NCBI GenBank assembly: GCA_050246595.1
Contig: JBFWVT010000021.1
Coordinates: forward strand, 1-64,000
Source: DATARH01 sp050246595
GTDB lineage: Bacteria > Pseudomonadota > Alphaproteobacteria > ATCC43930 > CGMCC-115725
Length of the DNA stretch: 64,000 nt
Direction of reading: 5' to 3'
Shown here: piece by piece, positions 19,278 to 28,523 of the stretch
How the letters are laid out: every line of letters begins with the position of its first letter
Numbering within the stretch: the first letter of the stretch is position 1
The notes under the pieces: model-generated
Database searches by the model: none
What the model was told of the DNA's origin: nothing
Seen by the model: the letters and a program-made list of their open reading frames with translations, nothing else
Program-made: the position numbers and the translations under genes

Positions 19278-20876
19278 ATGAGGCGGTTTGCTCGCACCGT
19301 GACCACGGCCGGTACGCTGCTGATCGGACTCGCTGTCGGCGATCCGAGTTTGGCGCAAAAATCGGGCGGCACGCTGCGGATGCCGCTGATCACCAGCCCG
19401 GCGAGCATGTCGATCCACGAGGAATCGACGATCGCGACGCTCGGCCCGATGATGGGCGTGTTCAACAATCTGGTCATGTTCGACCAGCATGTGCCGCAGA
19501 ACAGCCTTTCGTCGATTGTCCCCGATTTGGCCGAGACCTGGAGCGTCAGCGAGGACGGCAAGGCGCTGACCTTCAAGCTGCGCCAGGGGGTCAAATGGCA
19601 TGACGGCAAGCCGTTCACGGCCAACGACGTCAAATGCACTTGGGAGACAATCGCCGGAAACGCGCCGGAGAAGTTTCGGGTCAACCCGCGCAAATCATGG
19701 TACCGCAACCTGGAGTCGATCACAGTTGACAGCGATCACCAGGTCACGTTCAACCTGCAACGCCCACAGCCCTCGTTTATCGCGCTGCTCGCCTCGGGCT
19801 GGTCGCCGGTCTATCCGTGCCATGTATCGCCGGCGCAGATGCGGCGCCATCCGATCGGCACCGGTCCGTTCAAATTCGTCGAATTCAAGCCGAACGAGGC
19901 GATCAAGGTCGTTCGCAACCCGGGTTACTGGAAAAAAGGGCGACCCTACCTCGATGCGATCGAATACACGTACATGGCCAATCCCTCGACCGCGATCCTG
20001 GCCTTTGCCGCCGGCAATTTCGACCGATACGCGCAAGGAATTCTATCGATCCCGTTGATGAAGCAGCTGAAGGCGCAGTCGCCGAATGCGATCTGCGAGG
20101 TGGTGCCATGGAACATTCCGCGCCAGCTGCTCGTCAATCCCAGCAAGCCGCCGTTCAACAATCCCGAACTGCGCCGCGCCGTCGGTCTGGCCCTCGACCG
20201 GCAGGCATTCATCAACATCATCGGGGACGGCGAAGGCTCGGTCGGCGGGGCGATGATGCCGCCGCCGGCGGGCAGCTGGGGCATGCCGCCGGGGGCGCTA
20301 TACCAGCTGCCGGGCTACGGGCCGGACCTCAGGAAGAACCGCGACGAGGCTCGCGAGATCATGAAGAAGCACGGCTACGGGCCGGACAAGCGGCTGTCAA
20401 TTGCGGTAACCACGCGAAACACGCCGGCCTATCGCGACCCCGCGGTGCTGCTGATCGATCAGCTGAAGGAGGCCTATATCGACGCGACGCTGAACGCGAT
20501 CGATACGGCGCAATGGTACCCGACCGTCATGCGGAAGGATTACGTAATCGGATTGACGGTTAGCGAGAACGGCCTCGACGATCCGGATCAGCAATTCTAT
20601 GAGAATTTCGTGTGCGGCGCCGAGCGCAACTACACGGGATATTGCAACGCCGAGGTCGACAAGCTGATCGACCAGCAATCGATGGAGACCGACACCAAAA
20701 AACGCCGCGCGATTGTCTGGGAGATTGAGCGTCGACTAGCACAGGACGGCGCGCGGCCGGCGATCTTCTATCCGGTCTCGGCGGCGTGCTGGCAACCCTA
20801 TTTCAAGGGCCATGCGATGATGGTCAATGGCAACTACAACGGTTGGCGTCTGGAGGACGCTTGGCTCGACCGATAG
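19278..20876 (+). CDS. ABC transporter substrate-binding protein, family 5 (copy 2)
   Basis: This 532-residue paralogue of the upstream gene shares SPASMSIHEESTIATL, TFKLRQGVKWHDGKPFTANDV, RVNPRKSWYRN, HPIGTGPFKFVEFKPN and the closing NGWRLEDAWLDR. A signal peptide ends at SLAQKSGG. Local duplication followed by divergence is the simple reading. The two may hand different ligands to one permease. ATG at 19278 follows GGGAGGAGGAA. Confidence 0.92.
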   Translation: MRRFARTVTTAGTLLIGLAVGDPSLAQKSGGTLRMPLITSPASMSIHEESTIATLGPMMGVFNNLVMFDQHVPQNSLSSIVPDLAETWSVSEDGKALTFKLRQGVKWHDGKPFTANDVKCTWETIAGNAPEKFRVNPRKSWYRNLESITVDSDHQVTFNLQRPQPSFIALLASGWSPVYPCHVSPAQMRRHPIGTGPFKFVEFKPNEAIKVVRNPGYWKKGRPYLDAIEYTYMANPSTAILAFAAGNFDRYAQGILSIPLMKQLKAQSPNAICEVVPWNIPRQLLVNPSKPPFNNPELRRAVGLALDRQAFINIIGDGEGSVGGAMMPPPAGSWGMPPGALYQLPGYGPDLRKNRDEAREIMKKHGYGPDKRLSIAVTTRNTPAYRDPAVLLIDQLKEAYIDATLNAIDTAQWYPTVMRKDYVIGLTVSENGLDDPDQQFYENFVCGAERNYTGYCNAEVDKLIDQQSMETDTKKRRAIVWEIERRLAQDGARPAIFYPVSAACWQPYFKGHAMMVNGNYNGWRLEDAWLDR

Positions 20877-20886
20877 GACGGTATTG

Positions 20887-20903
20887 CCTGAACTTCCAGG
20901 CAG
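20887..20903 (+). other. Short hairpin before permease genes
   Basis: A GCCTG/CAGGC stem lies shortly after the stop of copy 2. Hairpins here commonly reduce expression of permeases relative to binding protein. It is short, so support is modest. Confidence 0.35.
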
Positions 20904-21102
20904 GCTCCAAAAGCCGGTCGGGCCTCTGATCTCCTCGCCGGCCGGCGCACCTAGTGCTTCTCTGAGCAATGCCGCCGATTCGAGAGTGGACGACGCAAAG
21001 AGACTCGTCTTCCGGCCCGACAACCTCTACAAGGGTGCACTTTCGGCACACCCGCTCCGCCGAAAGAACATGGCGCGACGGAAGCGAGCGTGGGAGGGAG
21101 CC

Positions 21103-22050
21103 TTGGGCGCTTATCTGGTTCGGCGTTTCGGCCTGATGCTGCTGACGCTGTTTGGCATCTCGGTCATCATCTTCCTGCTGCTGCGTATGACGCCGGGCAA
21201 TATCGCCGACATCCTGTTCGATGCCGGCGGGTTCGTCGACCCGGCTGACAAGGCGCGTATCGAAAGAGATCTCGGTCTCGACCAGCCCCTCCCGGTGCAA
21301 TACTTCCGCTGGGTCGGCGGGCTTCTGCAGGGTGACCTCGGGATCTCGTATCAGACCGAACGCCCGGCCATCGACGAGATCGCGCCCCGCATTCCGATCA
21401 CCGCCACCCTTGCGGTGCTGGCGTTGTTCTTCTCCATCCTCTTCGGGGTGCCGCTCGGGGTAATCAGCGCGGTGCGCCAGAATACGAAGCTCGACTATGC
21501 GCTGAGGGTCATCAGCCTATCCGGTCTGTCGATGCCGTCCTTCTGGCTCGGTCTGCTGATCCTGATGGCCTTTGTCGCCTATGCCGGCACAATCCCGATC
21601 TACAGCGACCAGCCGTCCAGCTTCTGGCATTGGCTGATGATCTACAGCGTGCCGGCGGCCGCGGTCGGGTTCCGCAGCTCGGCGCTGCTGATGCGGATGA
21701 CACGCTCGTCAATGCTCGAGGTGCTGCGCCAGGACTACATCCGCACAGCGCGCTCGAAGGGGGCATCCGAGCAGATGATCAACTATTACCACGCCTTGAA
21801 GAATGCGATGCTGCCGGTTGTCACACTGATCGGTATCGAGGCGGCGTTTCTGCTGGGTGGTCTGATCGTGACCGAAACCGTTTTCAACATTCCCGGCGTA
21901 GCACGATTTTTGGTCGAGGCGGTCCGCTGGCGCGACTATCCAATGGTGCAGAACCTCGTGATGTTCATCGCGATCGTCGTCGTAACCGTGAATTTTGTCG
22001 TCGACATGCTGTATGCGGCGCTCGACCCGCGTATCAAATATGCCGACTAG
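21103..22050 (+). CDS. ABC transporter permease, DppB type
   Basis: This multi-pass inner-membrane permease of the dipeptide/oligopeptide family begins with the typical AYLVRRFGLMLLTLFGISVIIFLLLRMTPG. It has the EAA-type coupling loop DYIRTARSKGASEQMINYYHALKNAMLPV and ends NFVVDMLYAALDPRIKY. A TTG at 21103 with GGGAGGGAG just upstream gives the normal family start. An in-frame ATG at 21070 adds 11 residues, and the frame is open even further back over the previous gene. Confidence 0.9.
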   Translation: MGAYLVRRFGLMLLTLFGISVIIFLLLRMTPGNIADILFDAGGFVDPADKARIERDLGLDQPLPVQYFRWVGGLLQGDLGISYQTERPAIDEIAPRIPITATLAVLALFFSILFGVPLGVISAVRQNTKLDYALRVISLSGLSMPSFWLGLLILMAFVAYAGTIPIYSDQPSSFWHWLMIYSVPAAAVGFRSSALLMRMTRSSMLEVLRQDYIRTARSKGASEQMINYYHALKNAMLPVVTLIGIEAAFLLGGLIVTETVFNIPGVARFLVEAVRWRDYPMVQNLVMFIAIVVVTVNFVVDMLYAALDPRIKYAD

Positions 22051-22084
22051 GCATCCCTGACGTCTCGCGATCGGGAGATCGACA

Positions 22085-22978
22085 GTGAGCACGACCGAAT
22101 ATCAGGCCGAATTAACGAGGGCCGGCGCCAACGTAAAGAGCCGCTGGGACGCCATCCGCTTCTTCGTCCGGCGCTATCCGCTCGGCGCGGCCGGCGCGGT
22201 CATTATGGCCATTTTTCTGTTCGCGGCGGCTTTCGCGCCGTACATCACGTCTTACGACCCGTTGTCGACCAATGCCGCGGCCTCGCTCGCGCCACCGGGC
22301 TGGGAACACTGGCTCGGCGCCGATTTCATGGGACGCGACGTGTACAGCCGCATCGTCTACGGGGCGCGCATCTCGCTTGCGGTCGCGGTCGGCGCAATGG
22401 CGCTGGGCAGCACGATCGGCGTCATTGTCGGCCTGCTGTCCGGCTATCTGCTCGGCTGGTTCGATCTTGTCACGCAACGAATTCTCGAGATGATGCAGTC
22501 GCTGCCACTCCTGGTCCTGGCCATCATCATGGCCGCGGCGCTCGGACCCTCGCTGCACAACACGATCATCGCGATCGCAATCCCGCTCGTGCCGTATGTC
22601 GCGCGCGTCATCCGTTCGAACACGCTCAGCCTGCGCGAGCAGCCGTTTGTCGAGGCGGCGAAGGCGACCGGCATGTCCGAGAAGCGCATCGCACTGCGCC
22701 ACATCCTGCCGAATACGCTGGCTCCGCTGATCGTGCTGGCGACGGCGCAGATCGGCTCGGCGATCCTGATCGAGTCGTCACTGTCCTTCCTCGGTCTCGG
22801 TGTCCCCGAACCGCATCCGTCTTGGGGCCGTATGCTGTCGGAATCGGCGGCCGAATACGTGCGGACAGCGCCATGGCTGGTGATCTTTCCGGGCGTTGCG
22901 ATCAGCTTTGTCGTGTTCGGTACCAACCTGCTCGGCGACGCGCTGCGCGACCTGCTCGATCCGCGGCAGCGCAGCTAG
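22085..22978 (+). CDS. ABC transporter permease, DppC type
   Basis: This 297-residue second permease has the DppC N-terminal domain and GWEHWLGADFMGRDVYSRIVYGARISL. The coupling loop is QPFVEAAKATGMSEKRIALRHILPN, and the tail NLLGDALRDLLDPR is diagnostic of the family. It starts with GTG, preceded by GGGAG. It forms the channel with the preceding permease. Confidence 0.93.
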   Translation: MSTTEYQAELTRAGANVKSRWDAIRFFVRRYPLGAAGAVIMAIFLFAAAFAPYITSYDPLSTNAAASLAPPGWEHWLGADFMGRDVYSRIVYGARISLAVAVGAMALGSTIGVIVGLLSGYLLGWFDLVTQRILEMMQSLPLLVLAIIMAAALGPSLHNTIIAIAIPLVPYVARVIRSNTLSLREQPFVEAAKATGMSEKRIALRHILPNTLAPLIVLATAQIGSAILIESSLSFLGLGVPEPHPSWGRMLSESAAEYVRTAPWLVIFPGVAISFVVFGTNLLGDALRDLLDPRQRS

Positions 22979-23006
22979 TCGTAACGCAATGCACACACTA
23001 TCTCTC

Positions 23007-23040
23007 TCCTCCGCCCCTGGCGGAGGGGACGCGGGGGTCA
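23007..23040. repeat. GC-rich palindrome within the transporter operon
   Basis: CTCCGCCCC/GGCGGAGGGG stem and a following G-rich stretch, between the permease and ATPase genes; same general family as the other C/G-rich palindromes in the window. Confidence 0.5.
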
Positions 23041-23059
23041 GCAATTTGAGAGGAATGAC

Positions 23060-24127
23060 TTGGCGATAGGCACCGAAACACGGCCCGCCGACTACACGGC
23101 GTTGCGGCATCCCGGCCACAACGCCGAGAACGTGGTCGAGGTAGACGGGCTGCGAACCTACCTGTTCACCCGCGGCGGGGTCGTAAAGGCCGTCGACGAT
23201 GTCTCGTTCAATGTGCGCGGATCCGAGACACTGGCGATCGTGGGCGAGTCCGGCTGCGGCAAAACCATGACGGCCCTGTCGCTGCTGCGCCTGGTGCCGA
23301 ACCCGCCAGGGCGCATCGTCGACGGTTCGATCAAGATCGACGGCCGCGACATCGTGAAGCTCAGCGATGCCGAGATGCGCCAGATCCGCGGTAACGAGAT
23401 CTCGATGATCTTCCAGGAGCCGATGACGTCGCTGAACCCGGTCATGACAATCGGCGCCCAGATCAGCGAGACAATCCGGCTGCATCAGGACATGTCCAAA
23501 TCGGCCGCGATGGAAAGAGCGGTCGAGATGCTGCGGCTGGTCAAGATCCCCGAGCCGGCCCAGCGCGCCCGGGAATACCCGCATCAACTCTCGGGCGGCA
23601 TGCGGCAACGCGCGATGATCGCAATGGCGCTGTCGTGCAACCCGCGCGTGCTGATCGCCGACGAGCCGACGACCGCGCTCGACGTGACGATCCAGGCGCA
23701 AATACTCGACCTGATCCTTGATCTGCAGAACACGCTCGGCACCGCGGTCGTGCTGATCACGCACGACCTCGCGGTCGTCGCCGAAACGGCACAGCGCGTC
23801 ATCGTCATGTATGCCGGCAAGAAGGTCGAGGAAGCCGATGTCGAGGAGCTGTTCGAGGCGCCGCTGCACCCCTACACGCACGGGCTGCTCGGCTCAATCC
23901 CGCATCTCGCGATCATTGCCGGCGAAGCGGCGGCTGCGGAATCTGCTGGTCGGCTTCAGGAAATCCCCGGCATGGTTCCGGCCCTGACCAACCTGCCACC
24001 GGGCTGTCCGTTCGCACCGCGCTGCCCGTTCGCCGACGATCAATGCCGGACGCACTTTCCGCCTTATGAACAGAAGCGGCCGAGCCATTGGGCCGCATGC
24101 TGGCATTCGGAGAAGCTTTATGGCTGA
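23060..24127 (+). CDS. ABC transporter ATP-binding protein, DppD type
   Basis: This 355-residue ATPase drives the importer. Walker A is GESGCGKTMT (about residue 64), the signature is LSGGMRQRAMIA, Walker B is VLIADEPTTALD, and the switch His is in LITHDLAVV. The C-terminal oligopeptide-transporter domain has CPFAPRCPFADDQC, the cysteine cluster typical of DppD/OppD and often iron-sulfur binding. It starts with TTG, with GAGAGG upstream. The next gene starts eight bases before its end. Confidence 0.94.
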   Translation: MAIGTETRPADYTALRHPGHNAENVVEVDGLRTYLFTRGGVVKAVDDVSFNVRGSETLAIVGESGCGKTMTALSLLRLVPNPPGRIVDGSIKIDGRDIVKLSDAEMRQIRGNEISMIFQEPMTSLNPVMTIGAQISETIRLHQDMSKSAAMERAVEMLRLVKIPEPAQRAREYPHQLSGGMRQRAMIAMALSCNPRVLIADEPTTALDVTIQAQILDLILDLQNTLGTAVVLITHDLAVVAETAQRVIVMYAGKKVEEADVEELFEAPLHPYTHGLLGSIPHLAIIAGEAAAAESAGRLQEIPGMVPALTNLPPGCPFAPRCPFADDQCRTHFPPYEQKRPSHWAACWHSEKLYG

Positions 24128-25145
24128 TGTGGCCACAATCAATCGCCCCGTAACGGCCGCTGGTCCCGGCCACAACAGGCCACCGGTGCTCGAAGCGATC
24201 GATTTGAAGAAGCACTTCCCGGTCAAGAAAGGAATCCTTCGCAAGACCGTCGGACAGGTCTACGCGGTCGATGGCGTCACGTTCTCGATCGGCGAGGGCG
24301 AGACCCTGGGCATGGTAGGCGAAAGCGGATGCGGCAAGTCGACTGTCGCGCGCACAGTGCTGCGCCTGGTCGAACCGACCTCGGGGTCGATCCGGCTTGA
24401 TGGTCATGATGTAACCCGGCTTGGGAAATCGGAGCTGCGGCCCTATCGCCGTCAGATGCAGATGATCTTTCAGGACCCGTTCTCGTCGCTGAACCCGCGC
24501 ATGTCGGCGGGCGACATCGTCGGCGAGCCGCTGCTCGTACACGGGCTTGCAAACGGCAAAGAGCGAGAACAGCAGGTCGCCGACATCTTCGATCAGGTCG
24601 GCCTGCGGCGCGCGCAGATGAAGGCGTTTCCGCACGAATTCTCCGGCGGCCAGCGCCAGCGCATCTCGATTGCGCGAGCGCTGGCGCTGAACCCGAAACT
24701 GATCGTCGCCGACGAGCCGGTCTCGGCGCTCGACGTGTCGATCCAGGCGCAGGTCATCAATCTGATGATGGATCTGCAGAGCGAAAAGCGGCTGTCCTAT
24801 CTGTTCATCGCGCACGATCTCGCGGTCGTCGAGCACATCAGCCATCGCATCGCAGTTATGTATCTCGGCAAGATCGTCGAATACGCCGACAAGCGTACGC
24901 TGTTCACAAACCCGCAGCATCCCTATACCGAGGCGCTGCTCTCGGCGGTACCGGTGCCGAACCCAAAATTGAAACGGGCCAAGCGGCTGCTGCAAGGCGA
25001 CGTGCCGAGCCCGATCAATCCTCCACCGGGTTGCACGTTCCATACAAGGTGCCCCTATGCCGAGGCGCGCTGTAAGGTCGAGGTGCCGAAACTGACCGAA
25101 ATCAGCCCCGGCCACGGCGTCTCCTGCCATTTGCGGGTGAATTGA
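24120..25145 (+). CDS. ABC transporter ATP-binding protein, DppF type
   Basis: This 341-residue second ATPase has Walker A GESGCGKSTV, signature FSGGQRQRISIA, Walker B LIVADEPVSALD, and the C-terminal cysteine cluster CTFHTRCPYAEARC. It pairs with the DppD-type subunit. The ATG at 24120 overlaps the previous gene by eight bases, marking the operon's last coupled unit. Confidence 0.94.
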   Translation: MADVATINRPVTAAGPGHNRPPVLEAIDLKKHFPVKKGILRKTVGQVYAVDGVTFSIGEGETLGMVGESGCGKSTVARTVLRLVEPTSGSIRLDGHDVTRLGKSELRPYRRQMQMIFQDPFSSLNPRMSAGDIVGEPLLVHGLANGKEREQQVADIFDQVGLRRAQMKAFPHEFSGGQRQRISIARALALNPKLIVADEPVSALDVSIQAQVINLMMDLQSEKRLSYLFIAHDLAVVEHISHRIAVMYLGKIVEYADKRTLFTNPQHPYTEALLSAVPVPNPKLKRAKRLLQGDVPSPINPPPGCTFHTRCPYAEARCKVEVPKLTEISPGHGVSCHLRVN

Positions 25146-25241
25146 GCAGGAACCAGCGGACAGCAACCCCTGGGTTGAAGTTTTTTTGCACTCTCGGCGA
25201 AAGCCGGACCCGCGTCTCCACATGCGGGTTGCCGAAAATGG

Positions 25242-25262
25242 GCCTCGGCTTTTGCCGAGGCT
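25242..25262. terminator. Hairpin after transporter operon
   Basis: GCCTCGGC-TTTT-GCCGAGGC stem-loop in the 176-bp gap between the converging transporter operon and the AAA+ gene. It could stop either transcript; no U tract is obvious. Confidence 0.45.
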
Positions 25263-25321
25263 ACACCGCTCCTGTGACCGCCCCAGACAGGAAACTGGGG
25301 CCGAGCTGCGATGCGGCGCGC

Positions 25322-26650
25322 TCACACCGCCGCCATTTCAGCACCGCGCGCCTCCTCGATATTGACATAGAGATTGGCCAGCGCTTCGCTCGCTAGCTCC
25401 TCAGTGAGACGCAACGGCAGATTGAATGATTTGCATGCTTCGAGCACGTGGTCGCAGATGAAGCGCGGCTGATAGTACGCCAGCCCGAACGGGGTCAGCA
25501 TCCTGACGATATAATCGAACACCTCATCGCTGAATTCCAAGCCGCGCGATCGTACGACCGCCGAGAAAATTTGCCGATACTCGTCACGGGTTGGCTCGAA
25601 TAGCTTGATTTTGTATTGGATGCGGCGAAGGAATGCAGCATCCATCAGATCGGTAGGATGCAGATTTGTCGAGAACATCAGCAGGATGTCGAATGGCAGC
25701 GTAAAGCTGGTGCCGGTGTGCAGCTTCATAAAATCAACCTGGTTCTCCATCGGCACGATCCAGCGGTTCAGCAAATCGTTCGGCGCGAATTTTTGCCGAC
25801 CGAAATCGTCGATCAGCATCATCCCGTTAAACGCCTTGACATGCAGCGGCGCATCATAGAAGCGCGCCTCGACATTCCATTGCAGATCGAGCATATCGAG
25901 CGTCATCTCGCCGCCCGCCATGACGACCGGGCGTGAGCACGCGACCCAGCGCCGGTCCGACATCTCCCGCTGCAGCCCCAGTTGGGTCGTTGCCGGCATC
26001 TGTGTTTCCCCCATGCGCGGCTGGTGAATCTGGGGGTCGAACACCTTGATGATCTGCCCGGCCACCTCGACGGCGTAAGGGATATGGACCGGGTTCTTGA
26101 ACAGCCCGGCGATGCGCGTGGATAATGTCGTCTTGCCGTTGCCCGGCGGCCCATAGAGCAGCACGCTGCGCCCGGCGTTGATCGCGGGCAGTAATCGGCG
26201 GATCATCTGTTCCGGCACGACCAGACCGGCGAACCCGCGCCGCAGCGCCGTCTCATCGAGCATTTCATTCGTGATGCGCTGCTTTTCGATCTGGTCGCGA
26301 TATGCTGCGAGCGAGACCGGCGTCGGCCCCATGTAAAGATTCTGCTCGAGCGCCTCGCGGGCGGCGTGACGGCCCGCTTCGGTCAGCGCATAGCGGGTGG
26401 ACAACGCCAGATCACTGCTCGCGCCCGTCGCCCCGATCAGCCGCTGCTGTACGGCGGCCTCGACCAGCCGCTGCAGCACCCGGCGCGACAGTTTCATGTG
26501 CTCGGCCAAATCGAGGATCGTTTCGCAGGCCTCGACATGCATGAATTTCAGCATCAGGCAGAGCAGGTTGCGCTCCGAGATGCCGGTTTCCGCGACCGAG
26601 CCCGGGACCGGCGGCGCGCTGCTGCTTGGTGCGGCGATCTGTTCGGTCAT
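25322..26650 (-). CDS. AAA+ ATPase with N-terminal winged-helix-like region
   Basis: The product is about 442 residues. The first 140 residues look helical and DNA-binding-like (LDLAEHMKLSRRVLQRLVEAA, then a YALTEAGR wing). The AAA+ core has Walker A LLYGPPGNGKTTLS, Walker B GMMLIDDFG and a sensor segment LLMFSTNLHPTDLMDAAFLRR. It resembles MoxR-like or chaperone-type ATPases, but its partner is unknown. The ATG at 26650 is chosen because GGAG lies seven bases upstream; an ATG at 26662 is in frame. A small ORF precedes it on the same strand. Confidence 0.75.
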   Translation of the reverse strand: MTEQIAAPSSSAPPVPGSVAETGISERNLLCLMLKFMHVEACETILDLAEHMKLSRRVLQRLVEAAVQQRLIGATGASSDLALSTRYALTEAGRHAAREALEQNLYMGPTPVSLAAYRDQIEKQRITNEMLDETALRRGFAGLVVPEQMIRRLLPAINAGRSVLLYGPPGNGKTTLSTRIAGLFKNPVHIPYAVEVAGQIIKVFDPQIHQPRMGETQMPATTQLGLQREMSDRRWVACSRPVVMAGGEMTLDMLDLQWNVEARFYDAPLHVKAFNGMMLIDDFGRQKFAPNDLLNRWIVPMENQVDFMKLHTGTSFTLPFDILLMFSTNLHPTDLMDAAFLRRIQYKIKLFEPTRDEYRQIFSAVVRSRGLEFSDEVFDYIVRMLTPFGLAYYQPRFICDHVLEACKSFNLPLRLTEELASEALANLYVNIEEARGAEMAAV

Positions 26651-26700
26651 GACCAGCTCCATAGCGATCAGGTTGCCGCGCAATCGCCTGCCTTCTCGCG

Positions 26701-26847
26701 CTATCGCGCGGTGGCCGCCGCGATGTCGGCCTGCGTCGCCAGCCATTGCGCGATAAGCATGTCGCCCAGCTGCATCGCTGCATCCTCTGGCGCGTCTGAC
26801 GGTTCTGGATTGTCGCCGGTTGCGGTTGATAAACCGCTAACCGCCAT
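26701..26847 (-). CDS. Possible small ORF upstream of the AAA+ gene
   Basis: A 48-codon frame runs from ATG (26847), preceded by GGGAG four bases away, to TAG. The C-terminal half (MQLGDMLIAQWLATQAD) could form an amphipathic helix. It ends about 50 bp before the ATPase gene and may be co-transcribed with it. No family recognised; it could be chance. Confidence 0.35.
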   Translation of the reverse strand: MAVSGLSTATGDNPEPSDAPEDAAMQLGDMLIAQWLATQADIAAATAR

Positions 26848-26946
26848 GCCGCTCCCGCGCACGATTGGCAGTGATTGCCGAAGCGGACGGGTTTGCCGCA
26901 GAATTGCGTCCCAGCGCTTGCGGAAGCCGTGCCGGAGGGGAATTTC

Positions 26947-27711
26947 ATGGACCTGTTCGATCTTTCCGGGCGCGTCGCGGTCGTCACCGGCGGCAATGGC
27001 GGCATCGGGCTCGGCATGGCCGAGGGCTTGGCAAAGGCCGGCGCGTCCGTCATTGTCGCGGCGCGCAACCGTGAGAAATCGGAGAAAGCAGTCGCGAGGC
27101 TGGCGGCTTTGGGGGCGGCGAGCGCGTTCATTCCGCTTGATGTGGCCGATCCGGGGTCATGCCGCGAGATGGTGCGACGCGCCGTCGAGCGCTTCGGCCG
27201 GCTCGACATTCTGGTCAACAACGCCGGCATGTCGATCCGCAAGCCGCCGCAGGATTACGCCGTCGCGGAATGGCATGCCGTGCTCGACACCAACCTGACC
27301 GGGCCGCTGGTGTGCTGTCAGGCGGCCTATCCGGTCATGAAAGGACAGGGCGGCGGCAAAATCATCAATATCGGGTCGATGATGTCGATCTTCGGGGCCG
27401 CCTATGCCGCGGCCTATGCCGCCAGCAAAGGGGCGATCGTGCAGTTGACCCGGTCGCTGGCGACCGCCTGGGCCAAGGACAATATCCAGGTCAACGCGGT
27501 ATTGCCGGGCTGGATCGACACCGAGCTGACGATCGCGGCGCGCCGGCAGGTCGAGGGTCTCAACGAGCGCATCCTGCGCCGCACCCCGGCCGGGCGCTGG
27601 GGCGTACCGACCGACATGGAAGGGATTGCCGTGTTCCTCGCCGCCCCGGCCTCCGAGTTCGTGACCGGCGCGGCGATCCCGGTCGATGGCGGCTATTCGG
27701 TCGAGTTCTGA
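26947..27711 (+). CDS. SDR-family NAD(P)-dependent oxidoreductase
   Basis: This 254-residue classical short-chain dehydrogenase has VVTGGNGGIGLGMA at the N-terminus, the NNAG motif (LVNNAGMSI), a catalytic Ser in NIGSMMS and YAASK (YxxxK). The C-terminus has the usual VTGAAIPVDGGYS. It resembles gluconate 5-dehydrogenase or 3-oxoacyl-ACP reductase-type enzymes; the substrate is unknown. ATG at 26947 follows GGAGGGG. Confidence 0.88.
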   Translation: MDLFDLSGRVAVVTGGNGGIGLGMAEGLAKAGASVIVAARNREKSEKAVARLAALGAASAFIPLDVADPGSCREMVRRAVERFGRLDILVNNAGMSIRKPPQDYAVAEWHAVLDTNLTGPLVCCQAAYPVMKGQGGGKIINIGSMMSIFGAAYAAAYAASKGAIVQLTRSLATAWAKDNIQVNAVLPGWIDTELTIAARRQVEGLNERILRRTPAGRWGVPTDMEGIAVFLAAPASEFVTGAAIPVDGGYSVEF

Positions 27712-27738
27712 CCCGAACCGCTGCTCCGGCGGCGGGGT

Positions 27739-27985
27739 CGCAATTCCCTGCTGGCAGGGAATTTTTGCGGCCCGCTTCCTGTCAGTAGAGATTCAGCTTT
27801 TGGTGGCAATGGCTTGCAGAGATTCCCAGGGCCCGGAACAGGGAAGACGGGGCGGGCGAGCAAGGAGTTCTTTCACCGGAGCAGGCAAACTTCACGGAAT
27901 TGTCGCCTGGGATCGCCATCCCGCCTCTCCATTCAGCCAGTATGAGAGGCAATTGCGGCGATTTTTGCGTTATCGGCACCGCGAT
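27739..27985. repeat. Dispersed intergenic repeat, copy B (plus orientation)
   Basis: A CCCTGC/GCAGGG inverted repeat (27744-27762) is followed by GCGGCCCGC. Next come GGCCCGGAACAGGGAA (about 27829), GGCGAGCAAGGA, and about 85 nt on GCGGCGATTTTTGCGT (about 27955). The same blocks occur in opposite orientation at 13905-14163. This fills most of the 27712-28041 gap; no gene seen. Confidence 0.65.
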
Positions 27986-28041
27986 GCGGGGGCGGGCGCG
28001 GGGCAAGCCGTCAACAGCGGCGCCGCGGGACCGCGGGCGGC

Positions 28042-28353
28042 TTAACCGCCTCTATCACCGCCGCCGCCGTCTCCTCCGCGGGTCCCATCGACGCTCGGCC
28101 CTTGCAAGGCCGGCGGCAGCGGTCCTTCGAGCTGTTCGAGTTCCCAGCGGTTTATCAATCCTTCCCGGTAAGCATCCCGCGGGGTCGGCGCAGGGATAGG
28201 ATGGTACTGATAGGTGCCGCCGGGATAAGCCGCCGGCGGCCATTGCGGCCATTGCGGCGGGGCAGCAGCCGGCGAGGGGACCTGCGCCTGAACGGGGCTG
28301 ATAAGGATGGCCGCGGTGGCGGCCAGCGTGACGCGGATCAAAAAATGTCTCAT
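28042..28353 (-). CDS. Small exported protein, unknown function
   Basis: This 103-residue protein has a clear signal peptide (FLIRVTLAATAAILISPVQAQ). The mature part is Pro/Trp-rich at first (PPQWPQWPPAAYPGG), then has PTPRDAYREGLINRWELEQLEG, and ends in a Gly/Asp-rich tail. No family recognised. The ATG at 28353 places the signal at the N-terminus; the frame is open to 28443. Confidence 0.6.
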   Translation of the reverse strand: MRHFLIRVTLAATAAILISPVQAQVPSPAAAPPQWPQWPPAAYPGGTYQYHPIPAPTPRDAYREGLINRWELEQLEGPLPPALQGPSVDGTRGGDGGGGDRGG

Positions 28354-28523
28354 CCGGGTGCCCTTCTCACGACCAATTCGCATGCCCGTCAACGGGAGCA
28401 CTCCGCCCGTCTCGGGTTTGCGTTGGTCGCGCCGCATAGTCAACGCTATACAGTCAAATTTTTCTCCCGAAGAATTTACCCCGATTGCCGCCGTGCCGCG
28501 AGATCGGAAAGCCGGTCACGCGC

